Under the pieces are notes generated by a model, which saw only the letters and a list, made by a program, of their open reading frames with translations, was not told where the DNA came from and ran no database searches. A stretch of 64,000 bases of DNA from Desulfatibacillum sp. (GTDB lineage Bacteria; Desulfobacterota; Desulfobacteria; Desulfobacterales; Desulfatibacillaceae): the NCBI GenBank assembly GCA_016342355.1, contig JAEINP010000014.1, forward strand, positions 43,094 through 107,093. Reading direction: 5' to 3'. Below, in pieces: positions 18,229-26,428 of this stretch. Both the position numbers and the translations under genes were made by a program. Position 1 is the stretch's first letter. The number at the start of each line of letters is the position of its first letter.

Positions 18229-18912
18229 ATGTTTGAAGTCATTGGCAGGGAGAATTACGGTGACGGAGACATTATATTTGAAGAGTATACTACGGGGGAC
18301 GCCATATATCAGGTGGAGACCGGAGCAGTTACCATCACCAAAAAGGTATATGGTGAAAATATAGTCGTGGAAGTGATTCGTAAGGGGGAGATTTTCGGGG
18401 AAATGTCCTACATTGCCAGGATTCCCCGCACAGCCACAGCAAAGGCCCTGGGAGCCACCGTGGTCAATATTCTGGACCCCGGTGCGGTGCGCAAGGAATT
18501 CATTAGCCTTAGCCCCGGGATGAGGCAGATTTTCCAGAGTTTGGTCCTGCGACTTAAAAAGGCAACGGAAACATCCTCCGGTGTCCATTTTTTGCGTAAA
18601 GACTCCCGAATTCCAAAGGTGTTCTCTTTGTCTTTTCTGGCTGATGACACAGTACGGGAGAGTTATTCCCACGACGCCAGTTGCGGAGGCCTGTTCATCA
18701 AAACTCAAAGGCCCCTGGACAGGGGAAGGGAGTTCGAACTGACCCTTTGGCTGCCTAACGATGACAAGCCTCTGAAGATAGACTGCCAGGTCATGTGGAA
18801 CCGGTTGAAAACCGATGACCCGATTGCCTTACCCTTGGGAATGGGGGTGCGGTTTAAGCATATTTGCAGGAAGGATTACGAGAAATTGCATGTAGCTTTA
18901 CCGGATTGTTGA
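18229..18912 (+). CDS. Cyclic-nucleotide-binding domain plus PilZ domain protein
   Basis: A 227-residue protein with a Crp-type cyclic nucleotide-binding barrel at residues about 5-115 (YGDGDIIFEEYTTGDAIYQVETGAV, GEIFGEMSYIARIPRTATAKAL) and a PilZ-like domain at about 125-215 (KVFSLSFLADD, HDASCGGLFIKTQRPLDRGREFELTLWLP). The PilZ D-x-S-x-x-G pattern is present, but the usual RxxxR c-di-GMP ligand ahead of it is not obvious, so nucleotide binding there is uncertain. No DNA-binding helix-turn-helix is seen, so it is not a Crp-like transcription factor. GGGGGAAC before the ATG at 18229 fixes the start. It lies between the DUF4388 protein and the Hsp70 set and could link second-messenger signals to them. 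Confidence 0.75.
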   Translation: MFEVIGRENYGDGDIIFEEYTTGDAIYQVETGAVTITKKVYGENIVVEVIRKGEIFGEMSYIARIPRTATAKALGATVVNILDPGAVRKEFISLSPGMRQIFQSLVLRLKKATETSSGVHFLRKDSRIPKVFSLSFLADDTVRESYSHDASCGGLFIKTQRPLDRGREFELTLWLPNDDKPLKIDCQVMWNRLKTDDPIALPLGMGVRFKHICRKDYEKLHVALPDC

Positions 18913-18996
18913 GATAAATTTCAGATGTGAATTGCAACACACGCTTTTTTAGATAAAGTATAGAAAATGCTTGACTTTTTAAAAGAAATCATGGAT

Positions 18997-19024
18997 TTGT
19001 TAGATACTTTAATTGACATATAAT
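18997..19024 (+). promoter_or_regulatory. Predicted promoter of the chaperone genes
   Basis: TTGTTA at 18997-19002 and a perfect TATAAT at 19019-19024 are 16 bases apart in an AT-rich gap, about 75 bases before the TTG start of the GrpE-like gene. It is of sigma-70 type rather than a heat-shock promoter. Confidence 0.5.
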
Positions 19025-19099
19025 CATGCCATTTTTTCAAATGCTGTAGTGTTTTTTTCCACGCAACCCAGGCGCTTTTAATAATGCGGAGAAGATGTT

Positions 19100-20140
19100 T
19101 TGGCTGAGAACGAAGAAACAGGGCCGAGGACCTCTCACGGCAGCCAGGAACACCGGGAGCCTGACGGGATATCCAGGGACCCGGAAAACCAGAGCCCTGA
19201 CCAGGGCGCATACCCTGAACCTACGGATACTCAGGGAGCGGGACTTATGGGGCCGGGCCATAAGAGTCTGTTTGAAGAGGAGCAGGCCTTTCTGGCAATC
19301 CATGAGGACGGCTCCGACGCTTTTCCTGAAATGGGAGAGGCTCCCGATTCCCAGGCGGCATTGTCCGGAGGCGAAGGCGCTTTTGCGCCAGAGGACCTCA
19401 TGGGTTCGGATTCCAAGGAAAATGGTTTCCCGGAAGAGTTTTCTTCAGGTTCCGGCAATCCGGGGGCAAACAGTCCTGATGATGAAGAATATGACGGTGA
19501 ACCGGAAATCGGGTTTATCGTCATAGAGCCTTCGGAAGATCAAGATTCCGGGAATCAGGAATCAGACGGGCCGGAAACCCCCGAGTACGCCCCTGACCCG
19601 GATTTTCAGCCTTTGGACGCCTCCCTGGTTTCTGACCGGCTTTCCCTCCTGTCCCAACAAGTGGAACAACTGGGCAGGGACTTTGAGAGCAAGTTGAAAT
19701 ACGATTCCCACAAGGAAAAAATCATAGATTCCCTGCACAGGGAACTCCAGGAACACAAGGACGGACTCCTTAAAAAGCACATGCAGTCCATGGTCATGGA
19801 TATTGTGAAAGTCATTGACGATGTGCGGAAGATTGTTCGTTACTATCGGGAAAAGGAGTTGCAGGAAAGCGACCTGCCCAAACTCCTGGACATCCTGGAA
19901 GACCTGCCTTCAGACCTTGAGGACGCCTTTTCTTTTCAGGGCATCCGGCCGTATACGTGTGAAGGGAACGCCTTTAATCCGGCCAGACAAAGGGTTTTGC
20001 AAAAACTCAATACGGAAGATGAGTCCCTGGACAAGAGCGTGGCAAAAAGATTGCTGCCCGGCTATGAATGGGATGATAATATTTTAAGACTTGAGATGGT
20101 GGGGGTGTATACTTATAAGCCCGTCTCAGAAAATGACTAA
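19100..20140 (+). CDS. GrpE-like nucleotide exchange factor with long acidic N terminus
   Basis: A 346-residue protein starting at TTG 19100 behind GGAGAAG. Residues 1 to about 170 are acidic, low-complexity and probably disordered (many E, D, G, P and S). Residues about 175-346 resemble GrpE: a helical coiled-coil region (LSLLSQQVEQLGRDFESKL, MQSMVMDIVKVIDDVRKIV) followed by a beta region (RRVLQKL-like, YEWDDNILRLEMVGVYTY) that in GrpE contacts the Hsp70 ATPase domain. The neighbouring Hsp70-like gene starts 15 bases downstream, so this is probably its dedicated exchange factor, like GrpS beside SglK in Myxococcus. It is not the housekeeping GrpE, judging by the extension and divergence. Confidence 0.75.
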   Translation: MAENEETGPRTSHGSQEHREPDGISRDPENQSPDQGAYPEPTDTQGAGLMGPGHKSLFEEEQAFLAIHEDGSDAFPEMGEAPDSQAALSGGEGAFAPEDLMGSDSKENGFPEEFSSGSGNPGANSPDDEEYDGEPEIGFIVIEPSEDQDSGNQESDGPETPEYAPDPDFQPLDASLVSDRLSLLSQQVEQLGRDFESKLKYDSHKEKIIDSLHRELQEHKDGLLKKHMQSMVMDIVKVIDDVRKIVRYYREKELQESDLPKLLDILEDLPSDLEDAFSFQGIRPYTCEGNAFNPARQRVLQKLNTEDESLDKSVAKRLLPGYEWDDNILRLEMVGVYTYKPVSEND

Positions 20141-20155
20141 GGATTAGGAGTCTAT

Positions 20156-21817
20156 ATGGGCACGCAGATGAAACGGATTTACGGGATTGATTTGGGTACC
20201 ACCTATTCTTCCATAGCTTATGTTGACGAGTTTGGAAAAGCGGTTGTCATTCCCAATTCTGAAAACGAACGCGTTACGCCCTCGGTGGTTTTCTTTGACG
20301 GGGATAACGTGGTGGTGGGTGGCGTGGCCAAGGAAAGCGCCAGGCTTTATCCCAACGAGGTGGTCAGTTTCATAAAACGCTCCATGGGGGAACCCAATTT
20401 CCTGTTTGAATACGGCGGGAAAAACTATCGTCCCGAAGAAATCTCGGCCTATGTCCTTAAAAAGGTCGCTCAGGACGCCGAAGAAAAACTGGGCGAAAAA
20501 ATCACCGACGTGGTCATTACCTGTCCTGCCTATTTTGGCATCAACGAGCGGGAAGCCACGAAAATTGCCGGGGAAATTGCCGGGTTCAATGTTCGCCAGA
20601 TCATCAACGAACCCACGGCAGCCGCCATTGCCTATGGCTCCATTGAGCAAACAGAGAATGGCGTGGTCCTGGTTTATGACCTGGGCGGCGGTACCTTTGA
20701 CATCACCATGATAGACATCCGCCCGGACGCTATTCAGGTTATTTGCACGGGCGGCGATCATAACCTGGGCGGCAAGGACTGGGATGACCGGATTGTTAAC
20801 ACCCTGGTTCAGGAATTCCAGACCCAGACAGGATCCAAGGAAGATATCCTGGAAGATCCGGATACTTGGCAGGACCTTCAGCTTTCTGCGGAAAAATCCA
20901 AGAAAATCTTGTCCCAAAGGGAAAAGACCCCCATTGCCGTGACTCACGGGGGGGAAAGGGTCAAGGTTGAACTTCAGCGGGAAAAATTTTTTGAGGTCAC
21001 CAGGGATTTGCTGGAACGGACAATTTCCCTCACCCATGGCATCCTGGAGGAAGCCCGGAAAAAGGGCTACAATCGGTTCGATGAAATCATTCTGGTGGGC
21101 GGCTCCACCCGTATGCCCCAGGTTGAAAAGAGAATCCGGGAAGAATTTGGCATAGAACCCAAAATTTTTGACCCGGACGAGGCTGTGGCCAAGGGCGCTG
21201 CGATTTACGGCTGGAAACTCTCCATCAATGACGACCTTATCAAAAGGGTGGCCCAAAAAACCCAAAAAACTGTGGAAGAAATTACCAAGACCATTGATAC
21301 AAGTTCCCAGCATTTTAAGGACGCCGCCCGGGAAATGGCCGATGATACCGGGGTGACTCAAACTGCCGTGGAAAGTTCTCTCATCAAAATCAGGGATGTC
21401 ACCAGCAAGAGTTTTGGCGTGGTGGTCAATAATGCTGAAAACGAAGAAGCTGTCTTCAACGTAATCCTCCGCAATACTGCTGTTCCCGTAAATGCCAAGG
21501 ATACTTTTTTTACGGCTGTAGCCAACCAGCAAAAGGTCCTCATCCGTATTATGGAAAGTGAAACCAGCGAAGAATGGGTGCCCGTGGAAACGGCAGTGGA
21601 GATTGGCACAGCCGTCCTAAATTTACCCAATGGTCTGCCGGCCGAAACCTCAGTGGAAATTTCCTTTTCGCTCAACCGGGAAGGAAGGCTGCAAATCACG
21701 GCCAAGGAAACCACGGAGTCCAAAGAAGTGCAGGTCCTCATTGAGACAACCTCGGTTATCAGGGGCAAGGACCTGGACGAAGCCAAAGCCCGCAGCCGGG
21801 GGGCTGTTGTTCAATAA
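20156..21817 (+). CDS. Hsp70-like chaperone lacking the alpha-helical lid
   Basis: A 553-residue DnaK paralogue. The ATPase domain is intact: YGIDLGTTYSSIAYVD at about 9-24, DVVITCPAYFGINEREATK, NEPTAAAIAYG, VLVYDLGGGTFDITMID and ILVGGSTRMPQV. Between it and the beta-sandwich, residues about 355-405 form an extra helical stretch not present in DnaK. The substrate-binding beta domain follows (DVTSKSFGVVV to about 540) and the protein then stops, so the roughly 100-residue lid is missing. AGGAG seven bases before the ATG supports the start. Gene order GrpE-like, Hsp70-like, J-like argues for a self-contained chaperone system, perhaps serving surface or motility functions as SglK does. That role is inference. 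Confidence 0.87.
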   Translation: MGTQMKRIYGIDLGTTYSSIAYVDEFGKAVVIPNSENERVTPSVVFFDGDNVVVGGVAKESARLYPNEVVSFIKRSMGEPNFLFEYGGKNYRPEEISAYVLKKVAQDAEEKLGEKITDVVITCPAYFGINEREATKIAGEIAGFNVRQIINEPTAAAIAYGSIEQTENGVVLVYDLGGGTFDITMIDIRPDAIQVICTGGDHNLGGKDWDDRIVNTLVQEFQTQTGSKEDILEDPDTWQDLQLSAEKSKKILSQREKTPIAVTHGGERVKVELQREKFFEVTRDLLERTISLTHGILEEARKKGYNRFDEIILVGGSTRMPQVEKRIREEFGIEPKIFDPDEAVAKGAAIYGWKLSINDDLIKRVAQKTQKTVEEITKTIDTSSQHFKDAAREMADDTGVTQTAVESSLIKIRDVTSKSFGVVVNNAENEEAVFNVILRNTAVPVNAKDTFFTAVANQQKVLIRIMESETSEEWVPVETAVEIGTAVLNLPNGLPAETSVEISFSLNREGRLQITAKETTESKEVQVLIETTSVIRGKDLDEAKARSRGAVVQ

Positions 21818-21906
21818 GAATACGGATGTCGTGGCCTTAGGGTCTTATTTGCACCGGCAGTCCCGGACTGCCCCATCACGCAGAAATCAGGATTAAACAC
21901 ACTTCT

Positions 21907-24243
21907 ATGGATAGGGAAAACTACTATATTCTGCTGGAGTTGGACATTGATCCCCCTGAGAAGGATCCTGCCAGGATTGATGCCGCCATCAAACGCATGC
22001 AGGCAAACTGGAGTCGTTTACGCAACCACCCCACCAAAGGCATTCAGGCAAAAAACTATATTGGCCTCATACCCGAGATCCGCAAGGTCATGTCCGACCC
22101 CGAGCTCAGGGATGCGGAGGCCATCGCAGCCATCCAGAAAACCCGGGAAAAACAGGGTGAAATTTTTGCTGAAATAGATCGGCATCTTACCCTACACCTG
22201 AGTAAAGGCTATATTTCCAACCAGGAAATCGCCAAACTTGCTGAACTCCATCATATTGACGAGGAGGATATCCGGGCTCGTATTAAATTGATGGAGGAGG
22301 AAAAACTGGTTGAACTGGACAGCCAGTTGGGCTTGCGTATGGCCAAGGGCTATATGACCCAGGAAGAAGTTTCCAAACTTGCCAAAGCCCATGGAATGAC
22401 CGACAAGGACCTCAAGAAGCGGATCAACGTTCCCATCCGAAAGGTTGGTTCCACGGAAAAGACCAAGGGAAAAAGTCTGGATAAATCCCTTGAAAAGGTC
22501 ATCAACGACAACCTTAGAATTGTGGGTTTTTCCTCCCTTTACGAGTTTTTGGGTGTCCCGGAAACCACCAGTATTGAGCTTCTCCAGAAAACTGCCCGCA
22601 AAAAGGAGTCTCAGGTTCTCAAAATCGCCAAAAAGGACGCCATGGTCACTGCCAGCGGAATCCTGGCTGGTCAGTGTTCTGCTGTGTTCCGGGACCAGGA
22701 ATCCCGAGCCTCCTATGACATTAGCCGGGGTCGCTCCCGCCTTAAAGATTTGGAAGCTGATATTGACGTCGCTGGCATTGATGGGAAAATCCGTTCCCAA
22801 TATTTTGAAATTCTTGTAAAAACAGCTCAGGACCTTGGCATGGACCAGGATGAGGCCAAGTCCTTTATTAAAAATTATTGCGGTAAACAAAAGTACACCA
22901 TTGAGGGCATGGAAAGGAAAAAACTTTCCAAAAACCAGATAATCGCGGTTGCGGCGAGCCTCCTTCTTTTGTGCCTCCTGGTGGGCGGCGGACTGGTCGC
23001 TCTGAACGCCATGCAAGCAAAAGGGGCTTTTCAGGATGTGGCATCCCGGGCTTTGGCGCAGCCGGATCTGGAAAAGCGTTTGGTCATTTACCGGGATTAT
23101 CTTTCTTATCAGGATCCCAACAAGTACACTGAGCAGGTCAATGAGCTGATAGCCCAGACGCAGGATCTCATTGCCAGAAACAAGGAAAAGGCGGCCCTTG
23201 ACGCCCTGGACAAACAGGTTGGCGAACTCCTGGCTTCCAATCAGTTTGGCGCAGTTCTGGCCTTGTGGAATCAACATCTTAAGGACTACCCAAAAGGGTC
23301 CCAAACCGCTCAGGTAAAAAGCAAAATAAAGGAAACTGAAGAGGCCTACGACACTTTCCAGTTCAAAGCCCTGGAAACGCTGCACAGCGCCGATACGGAT
23401 GTGCGCATTGCAGCCTATGTCAATTATTTGGCCAGTCATCCTAAGGGAAAGCACAAGGAAGAGGTTACCAAACTCATTTGGAACCTGGGCGAGGAGTATT
23501 TTGTTTTTCTCCAAAGGAGAATCGACCTGGCAGCCAGACAGGAAAACTGGGGCCAGGCCATTCAATATTGCGAAGCCTACACCCGGGTGTTTGACAACAA
23601 TCGCGCCAAACAGCTAAGCCGCGAAAAGGAGACTTTCCAAAAAAGGCTCAAGGACCAGAGCTCCTATGAAGACCTTGTGGCAAGGGCAACCCGTCATGGC
23701 ACAGATTATGACGCTGCTATGCAGGAATACAACGAATATCTTTCGCTCTATCCCCAAACCACGGCCAGGGATAAAATCCTGGAACAAATAAAGGGCCTGC
23801 AAGTCCTGAAATATCAGGCGCGCATTAACAGGGCCGAGACAGATATGCGCTCCCGCCTGAGCACATCAAAGCGCTTCATGGAAAAATCTCCCGGTATTGT
23901 CCTGGACAGAAAAACAGGCCTGACATGGACTCTACTCCACTCCCAGGTCACTTTGGGAGACTGCATGGATTACGACTTCGCAAAGGACTATGTGGAGAAC
24001 TTGAGCATAGAGGGCGCTCAGGGCTGGCGCCTTCCCTCTGCCAAGGAGCTTGACGACTTTTATAAAACCGATGCGGGCTACCCTGTGGATTCAGGTCTGG
24101 TTTTCTGGACCAACAAAAGTTTTCCAAGGTATGCGGATGGCGCCATGTCCGAACGGGTGGTTGTGGTGCCCGGCGAATCCGGAGCCCAGGAATTCCAGAT
24201 GGACTCCAGGAAATGCGCGGCAGTGCACGCTGTAAAAAAATAA
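21907..24243 (+). CDS. Membrane J-like protein with C-terminal DUF1566-like domain
   Basis: A 778-residue protein with several parts. Residues 5-75 (NYYILLELDID, RMQANWSRLRNHPTKG, MSDPELRDAEA) look like a J domain with HPT at 41-43 where classical J proteins have HPD. Two tandem 36-residue repeats follow at about 91-126 and 138-173 (LSKGYISNQEIAKLAE, MAKGYMTQEEVSKLAK). A second J-like segment lies near 210-270 (SLYEFLGVPETTS to SRASYDISRG). One transmembrane helix at about 345-366 leads to an extracytoplasmic helical region and a C-terminal DUF1566/Lcl-like domain (DRKTGLTWTLL, GWRLPSAKELDDF, WTNKSF). It would place Hsp70 at the inner face of the membrane. It follows the Hsp70-like gene by 89 bases. 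Confidence 0.68.
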   Translation: MDRENYYILLELDIDPPEKDPARIDAAIKRMQANWSRLRNHPTKGIQAKNYIGLIPEIRKVMSDPELRDAEAIAAIQKTREKQGEIFAEIDRHLTLHLSKGYISNQEIAKLAELHHIDEEDIRARIKLMEEEKLVELDSQLGLRMAKGYMTQEEVSKLAKAHGMTDKDLKKRINVPIRKVGSTEKTKGKSLDKSLEKVINDNLRIVGFSSLYEFLGVPETTSIELLQKTARKKESQVLKIAKKDAMVTASGILAGQCSAVFRDQESRASYDISRGRSRLKDLEADIDVAGIDGKIRSQYFEILVKTAQDLGMDQDEAKSFIKNYCGKQKYTIEGMERKKLSKNQIIAVAASLLLLCLLVGGGLVALNAMQAKGAFQDVASRALAQPDLEKRLVIYRDYLSYQDPNKYTEQVNELIAQTQDLIARNKEKAALDALDKQVGELLASNQFGAVLALWNQHLKDYPKGSQTAQVKSKIKETEEAYDTFQFKALETLHSADTDVRIAAYVNYLASHPKGKHKEEVTKLIWNLGEEYFVFLQRRIDLAARQENWGQAIQYCEAYTRVFDNNRAKQLSREKETFQKRLKDQSSYEDLVARATRHGTDYDAAMQEYNEYLSLYPQTTARDKILEQIKGLQVLKYQARINRAETDMRSRLSTSKRFMEKSPGIVLDRKTGLTWTLLHSQVTLGDCMDYDFAKDYVENLSIEGAQGWRLPSAKELDDFYKTDAGYPVDSGLVFWTNKSFPRYADGAMSERVVVVPGESGAQEFQMDSRKCAAVHAVKK

Positions 24244-24267
24244 GCGTGCGCACTATCCAAATAATGG

Positions 24268-24301
24268 GCCCGGAACAGCTTTCTGCTGCTCCGGGCTTTT
24301 T
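24268..24301 (+). terminator. Intrinsic terminator after the chaperone genes
   Basis: GCCCGGA, one unpaired base and CAGC (24268-24279) pair with GCTG, one unpaired base and TCCGGGC (24285-24296), followed by five T. It sits between the J-like gene and the convergent acyl-CoA ligase gene. Confidence 0.85.
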
Positions 24302-24320
24302 GTTTCAGGGCATGGAAGGC

Positions 24321-26015
24321 CTATAACTTCCGCAATTCCTTTTTGTCAATTTTGCCCACGGCAGTCAGGGGGATTTCATCCATGAAGATGATTTCCTTGG
24401 GCACTTCATAAGGCGTTAGTTTTTCCTTGGCCAGGTCCAATATTTCCTTTTTAATGGCTTCCTTGTTTTTGTCCTGCCCGTAGGAAGGATTCAGTGTTAC
24501 ATAGGCTTTCACCACCTCGGATCCGGGCCGGTTTGGATTGGGCTTGCCTGTGATGGCGATCATGTCAATGGCCGGATGCTCTGAAAGAACCTCTTCCACC
24601 TTGACGGAAAAGACTTTGAAGCCTCCCACTATAATCATATCCTTGGTCCGGTCCACAATGGTGATGTAGCCTTTTTCATCCATCACGCCCACATCCCCTG
24701 TGTGCATGAATCCTTCCGCGTCAATGGCTTTGCGGGTTTCCTCGGGCTTGTTGAAATAGCCTACCATCACTTGGGGACCCTTTACGCAAATCTCTCCGGG
24801 CTGGCCTTGTTCCACCTCGGCGCCTGTTTCCGTGTCCACCAGACGAACATCTGTGTTGAGCAGGGGAAGTCCCACAGAGCCCAGTTTCTTTTTGCCCTTG
24901 GCGGGATTCATGGCGGAAAGGGGGGAGGTTTCGGTCATGCCGTATACTTCCAGGAGTTTTCCCTTGCCTACCACCGCTTCCAGTTCTTTTTGGGATTCCT
25001 CGGGAAAGGGTGCTGCGGCTGATATGCAAATCTCCAGATTGGAAAAGTCCAGGGATTTGAATGCAGGTTCCGTCAGCAGCATTTGGAACAGAGAGGGAAC
25101 ATTCACGAGCGCTGTGGGCCTGTACTTTTCAATTTCCTTGCAAATGTGTTTGGTGTCCCGGGGATTGGGAATCAGAACCTGAGTCCAGCCCAGATACACG
25201 CAGTTCATGCAGAAAAACAAGCCCGCAATGTGGAAAAAGGGAAAGCCTGACAGGGCCAGGCCCTTGCCTTGCTCCCACCCTACCCATTTTTGGGTGATCA
25301 ACAGGTCGGATACGGCATTGCGGTGACTGAGCATGGCGCCCTTGGGAGGGCCAGTTGTGCCGCCAGTGTATTGAATGTAGGCAATGTCGTCTGGTCCCAT
25401 CTTCACATCAGGCTGTGTGGAGGCATACTGGGCGCCCTTGATGATCTGGGAAAACTGAAGCACCTGCTTGCCGGGCAAAGGTGTTACCTTGCCGGAGGGG
25501 ATTTTTTTTAACAGCTTTCCCAGAGTTCTTTTGATTGCCGGTAAAAATCCGCCCACAGAGCCGGCCACCACTACCTTGAGCTCCGGCAGGTCCCCAGCGA
25601 TCTCCGTAACACGGGCTGCAAATATGGCGTCCAGAGTAACCAGCCCTTTTGCCTGGGAATTTTGGAGCTGGTAGCGCATGCCATCCGCCGCCAAAAGGGG
25701 AGAAACTCCTGAAACCACGCATCCCGCCTTTAAGACGCCTAACCACGCGATGGCGTATTCCGGTATATTAGGCAGGTTAATCCCCACCACATCGCCCTTT
25801 TGCAAACCGCACGCAAGAAGCATGTTGGCAAAACGGTTGGAATAAAGATCCAACTCTTCAAAAGTGATTTCCGTTCCCATATAGGCAAAGGCGGTTTTAT
25901 TAGGGAATTTTTTAAAGACAGGTCTTACAGCATCCACAAAATTGGTTTCCCAGGCTGAGGGGTCCAGGTCTTTCAGGCCGGGATCATAAGACTTTCTCCA
26001 GAATTGTTCGCCCAT
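24321..26015 (-). CDS. Long-chain acyl-CoA synthetase (AMP-forming)
   Basis: Activates fatty acids to acyl-CoA through an acyl-adenylate. The 564-residue product begins MGEQFWRKSY; GGAGGAAG five bases upstream of the ATG (base 26015) decides this over earlier in-frame ATGs. Family motifs are YTGGTTGPPKGAMLSH (ATP-binding loop), YGMTETSPLSAM, MHTGDVGVMDEKGYITIVDRTKDMI with the adenylate-binding Asp and Arg, and the C-terminal PLTAVGKIDKKELRK with the catalytic Lys. Length and motifs fit the FadD type. Substrate chain length cannot be read from the sequence. It is divergent from the dynamin-like gene across a 413-base gap. Confidence 0.93.
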   Translation of the reverse strand: MGEQFWRKSYDPGLKDLDPSAWETNFVDAVRPVFKKFPNKTAFAYMGTEITFEELDLYSNRFANMLLACGLQKGDVVGINLPNIPEYAIAWLGVLKAGCVVSGVSPLLAADGMRYQLQNSQAKGLVTLDAIFAARVTEIAGDLPELKVVVAGSVGGFLPAIKRTLGKLLKKIPSGKVTPLPGKQVLQFSQIIKGAQYASTQPDVKMGPDDIAYIQYTGGTTGPPKGAMLSHRNAVSDLLITQKWVGWEQGKGLALSGFPFFHIAGLFFCMNCVYLGWTQVLIPNPRDTKHICKEIEKYRPTALVNVPSLFQMLLTEPAFKSLDFSNLEICISAAAPFPEESQKELEAVVGKGKLLEVYGMTETSPLSAMNPAKGKKKLGSVGLPLLNTDVRLVDTETGAEVEQGQPGEICVKGPQVMVGYFNKPEETRKAIDAEGFMHTGDVGVMDEKGYITIVDRTKDMIIVGGFKVFSVKVEEVLSEHPAIDMIAITGKPNPNRPGSEVVKAYVTLNPSYGQDKNKEAIKKEILDLAKEKLTPYEVPKEIIFMDEIPLTAVGKIDKKELRKL

Positions 26016-26167
26016 CAGTTCTTCCTCCATGAAAGATGTGATTATGAATGAAAAGCGAAAACAGGCCCGGAAATAAAAGGTCCCGGGGCGTTTTTTCCCG
26101 TGATTAATGTTGCTGATTTGTCCTAAGGGGGATTCGGTGTTCACCGTATATTTTGATTAGCGTCAAC

Positions 26168-26197
26168 ACTATACCCTTTTTTCGGGACCATAGTCAA
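26168..26197 (-). promoter_or_regulatory. Predicted promoter of the acyl-CoA synthetase gene
   Basis: On the minus strand TTGACT (26197-26192) and TATAGT (26173-26168) are 18 bases apart, which gives a leader of about 145 bases to the start codon. In the same gap on the plus strand TTGATA (26308) and CATATT (26331) are a weaker candidate for the dynamin-like gene. Nothing else was recognised in 26016-26428. Confidence 0.5.
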
Positions 26198-26428
26198 GAA
26201 TTTCCGGGAAGGGTGCTGGTCATCGGTTCGCTTTGCCTGTGCCGGGAAATCCTGTTCCTTTCCGCTTTGCTTTCGCAACATCTTCCCGTATTTTTGCTTT
26301 GCCGGACTTGATAAAGGCCCTTATCCGTGCCATATTTGTATATTAATCGGGGATATGAGGCTTTTTCCGGCAAGATCCACTACGGATTTCCGGATACCCC
26401 CTTCCCACAACAATGATTCCAAGAGGTT

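Noticed and set aside
20144..21532. 462-codon minus-strand open frame opposite the Hsp70-like gene
   Set aside because: Antisense of Hsp70 is well known to give long open frames; no independent evidence of coding.
22192..23565. Long minus-strand open frame opposite the J-like gene
   Set aside because: Shadow frame without start signal or motif.
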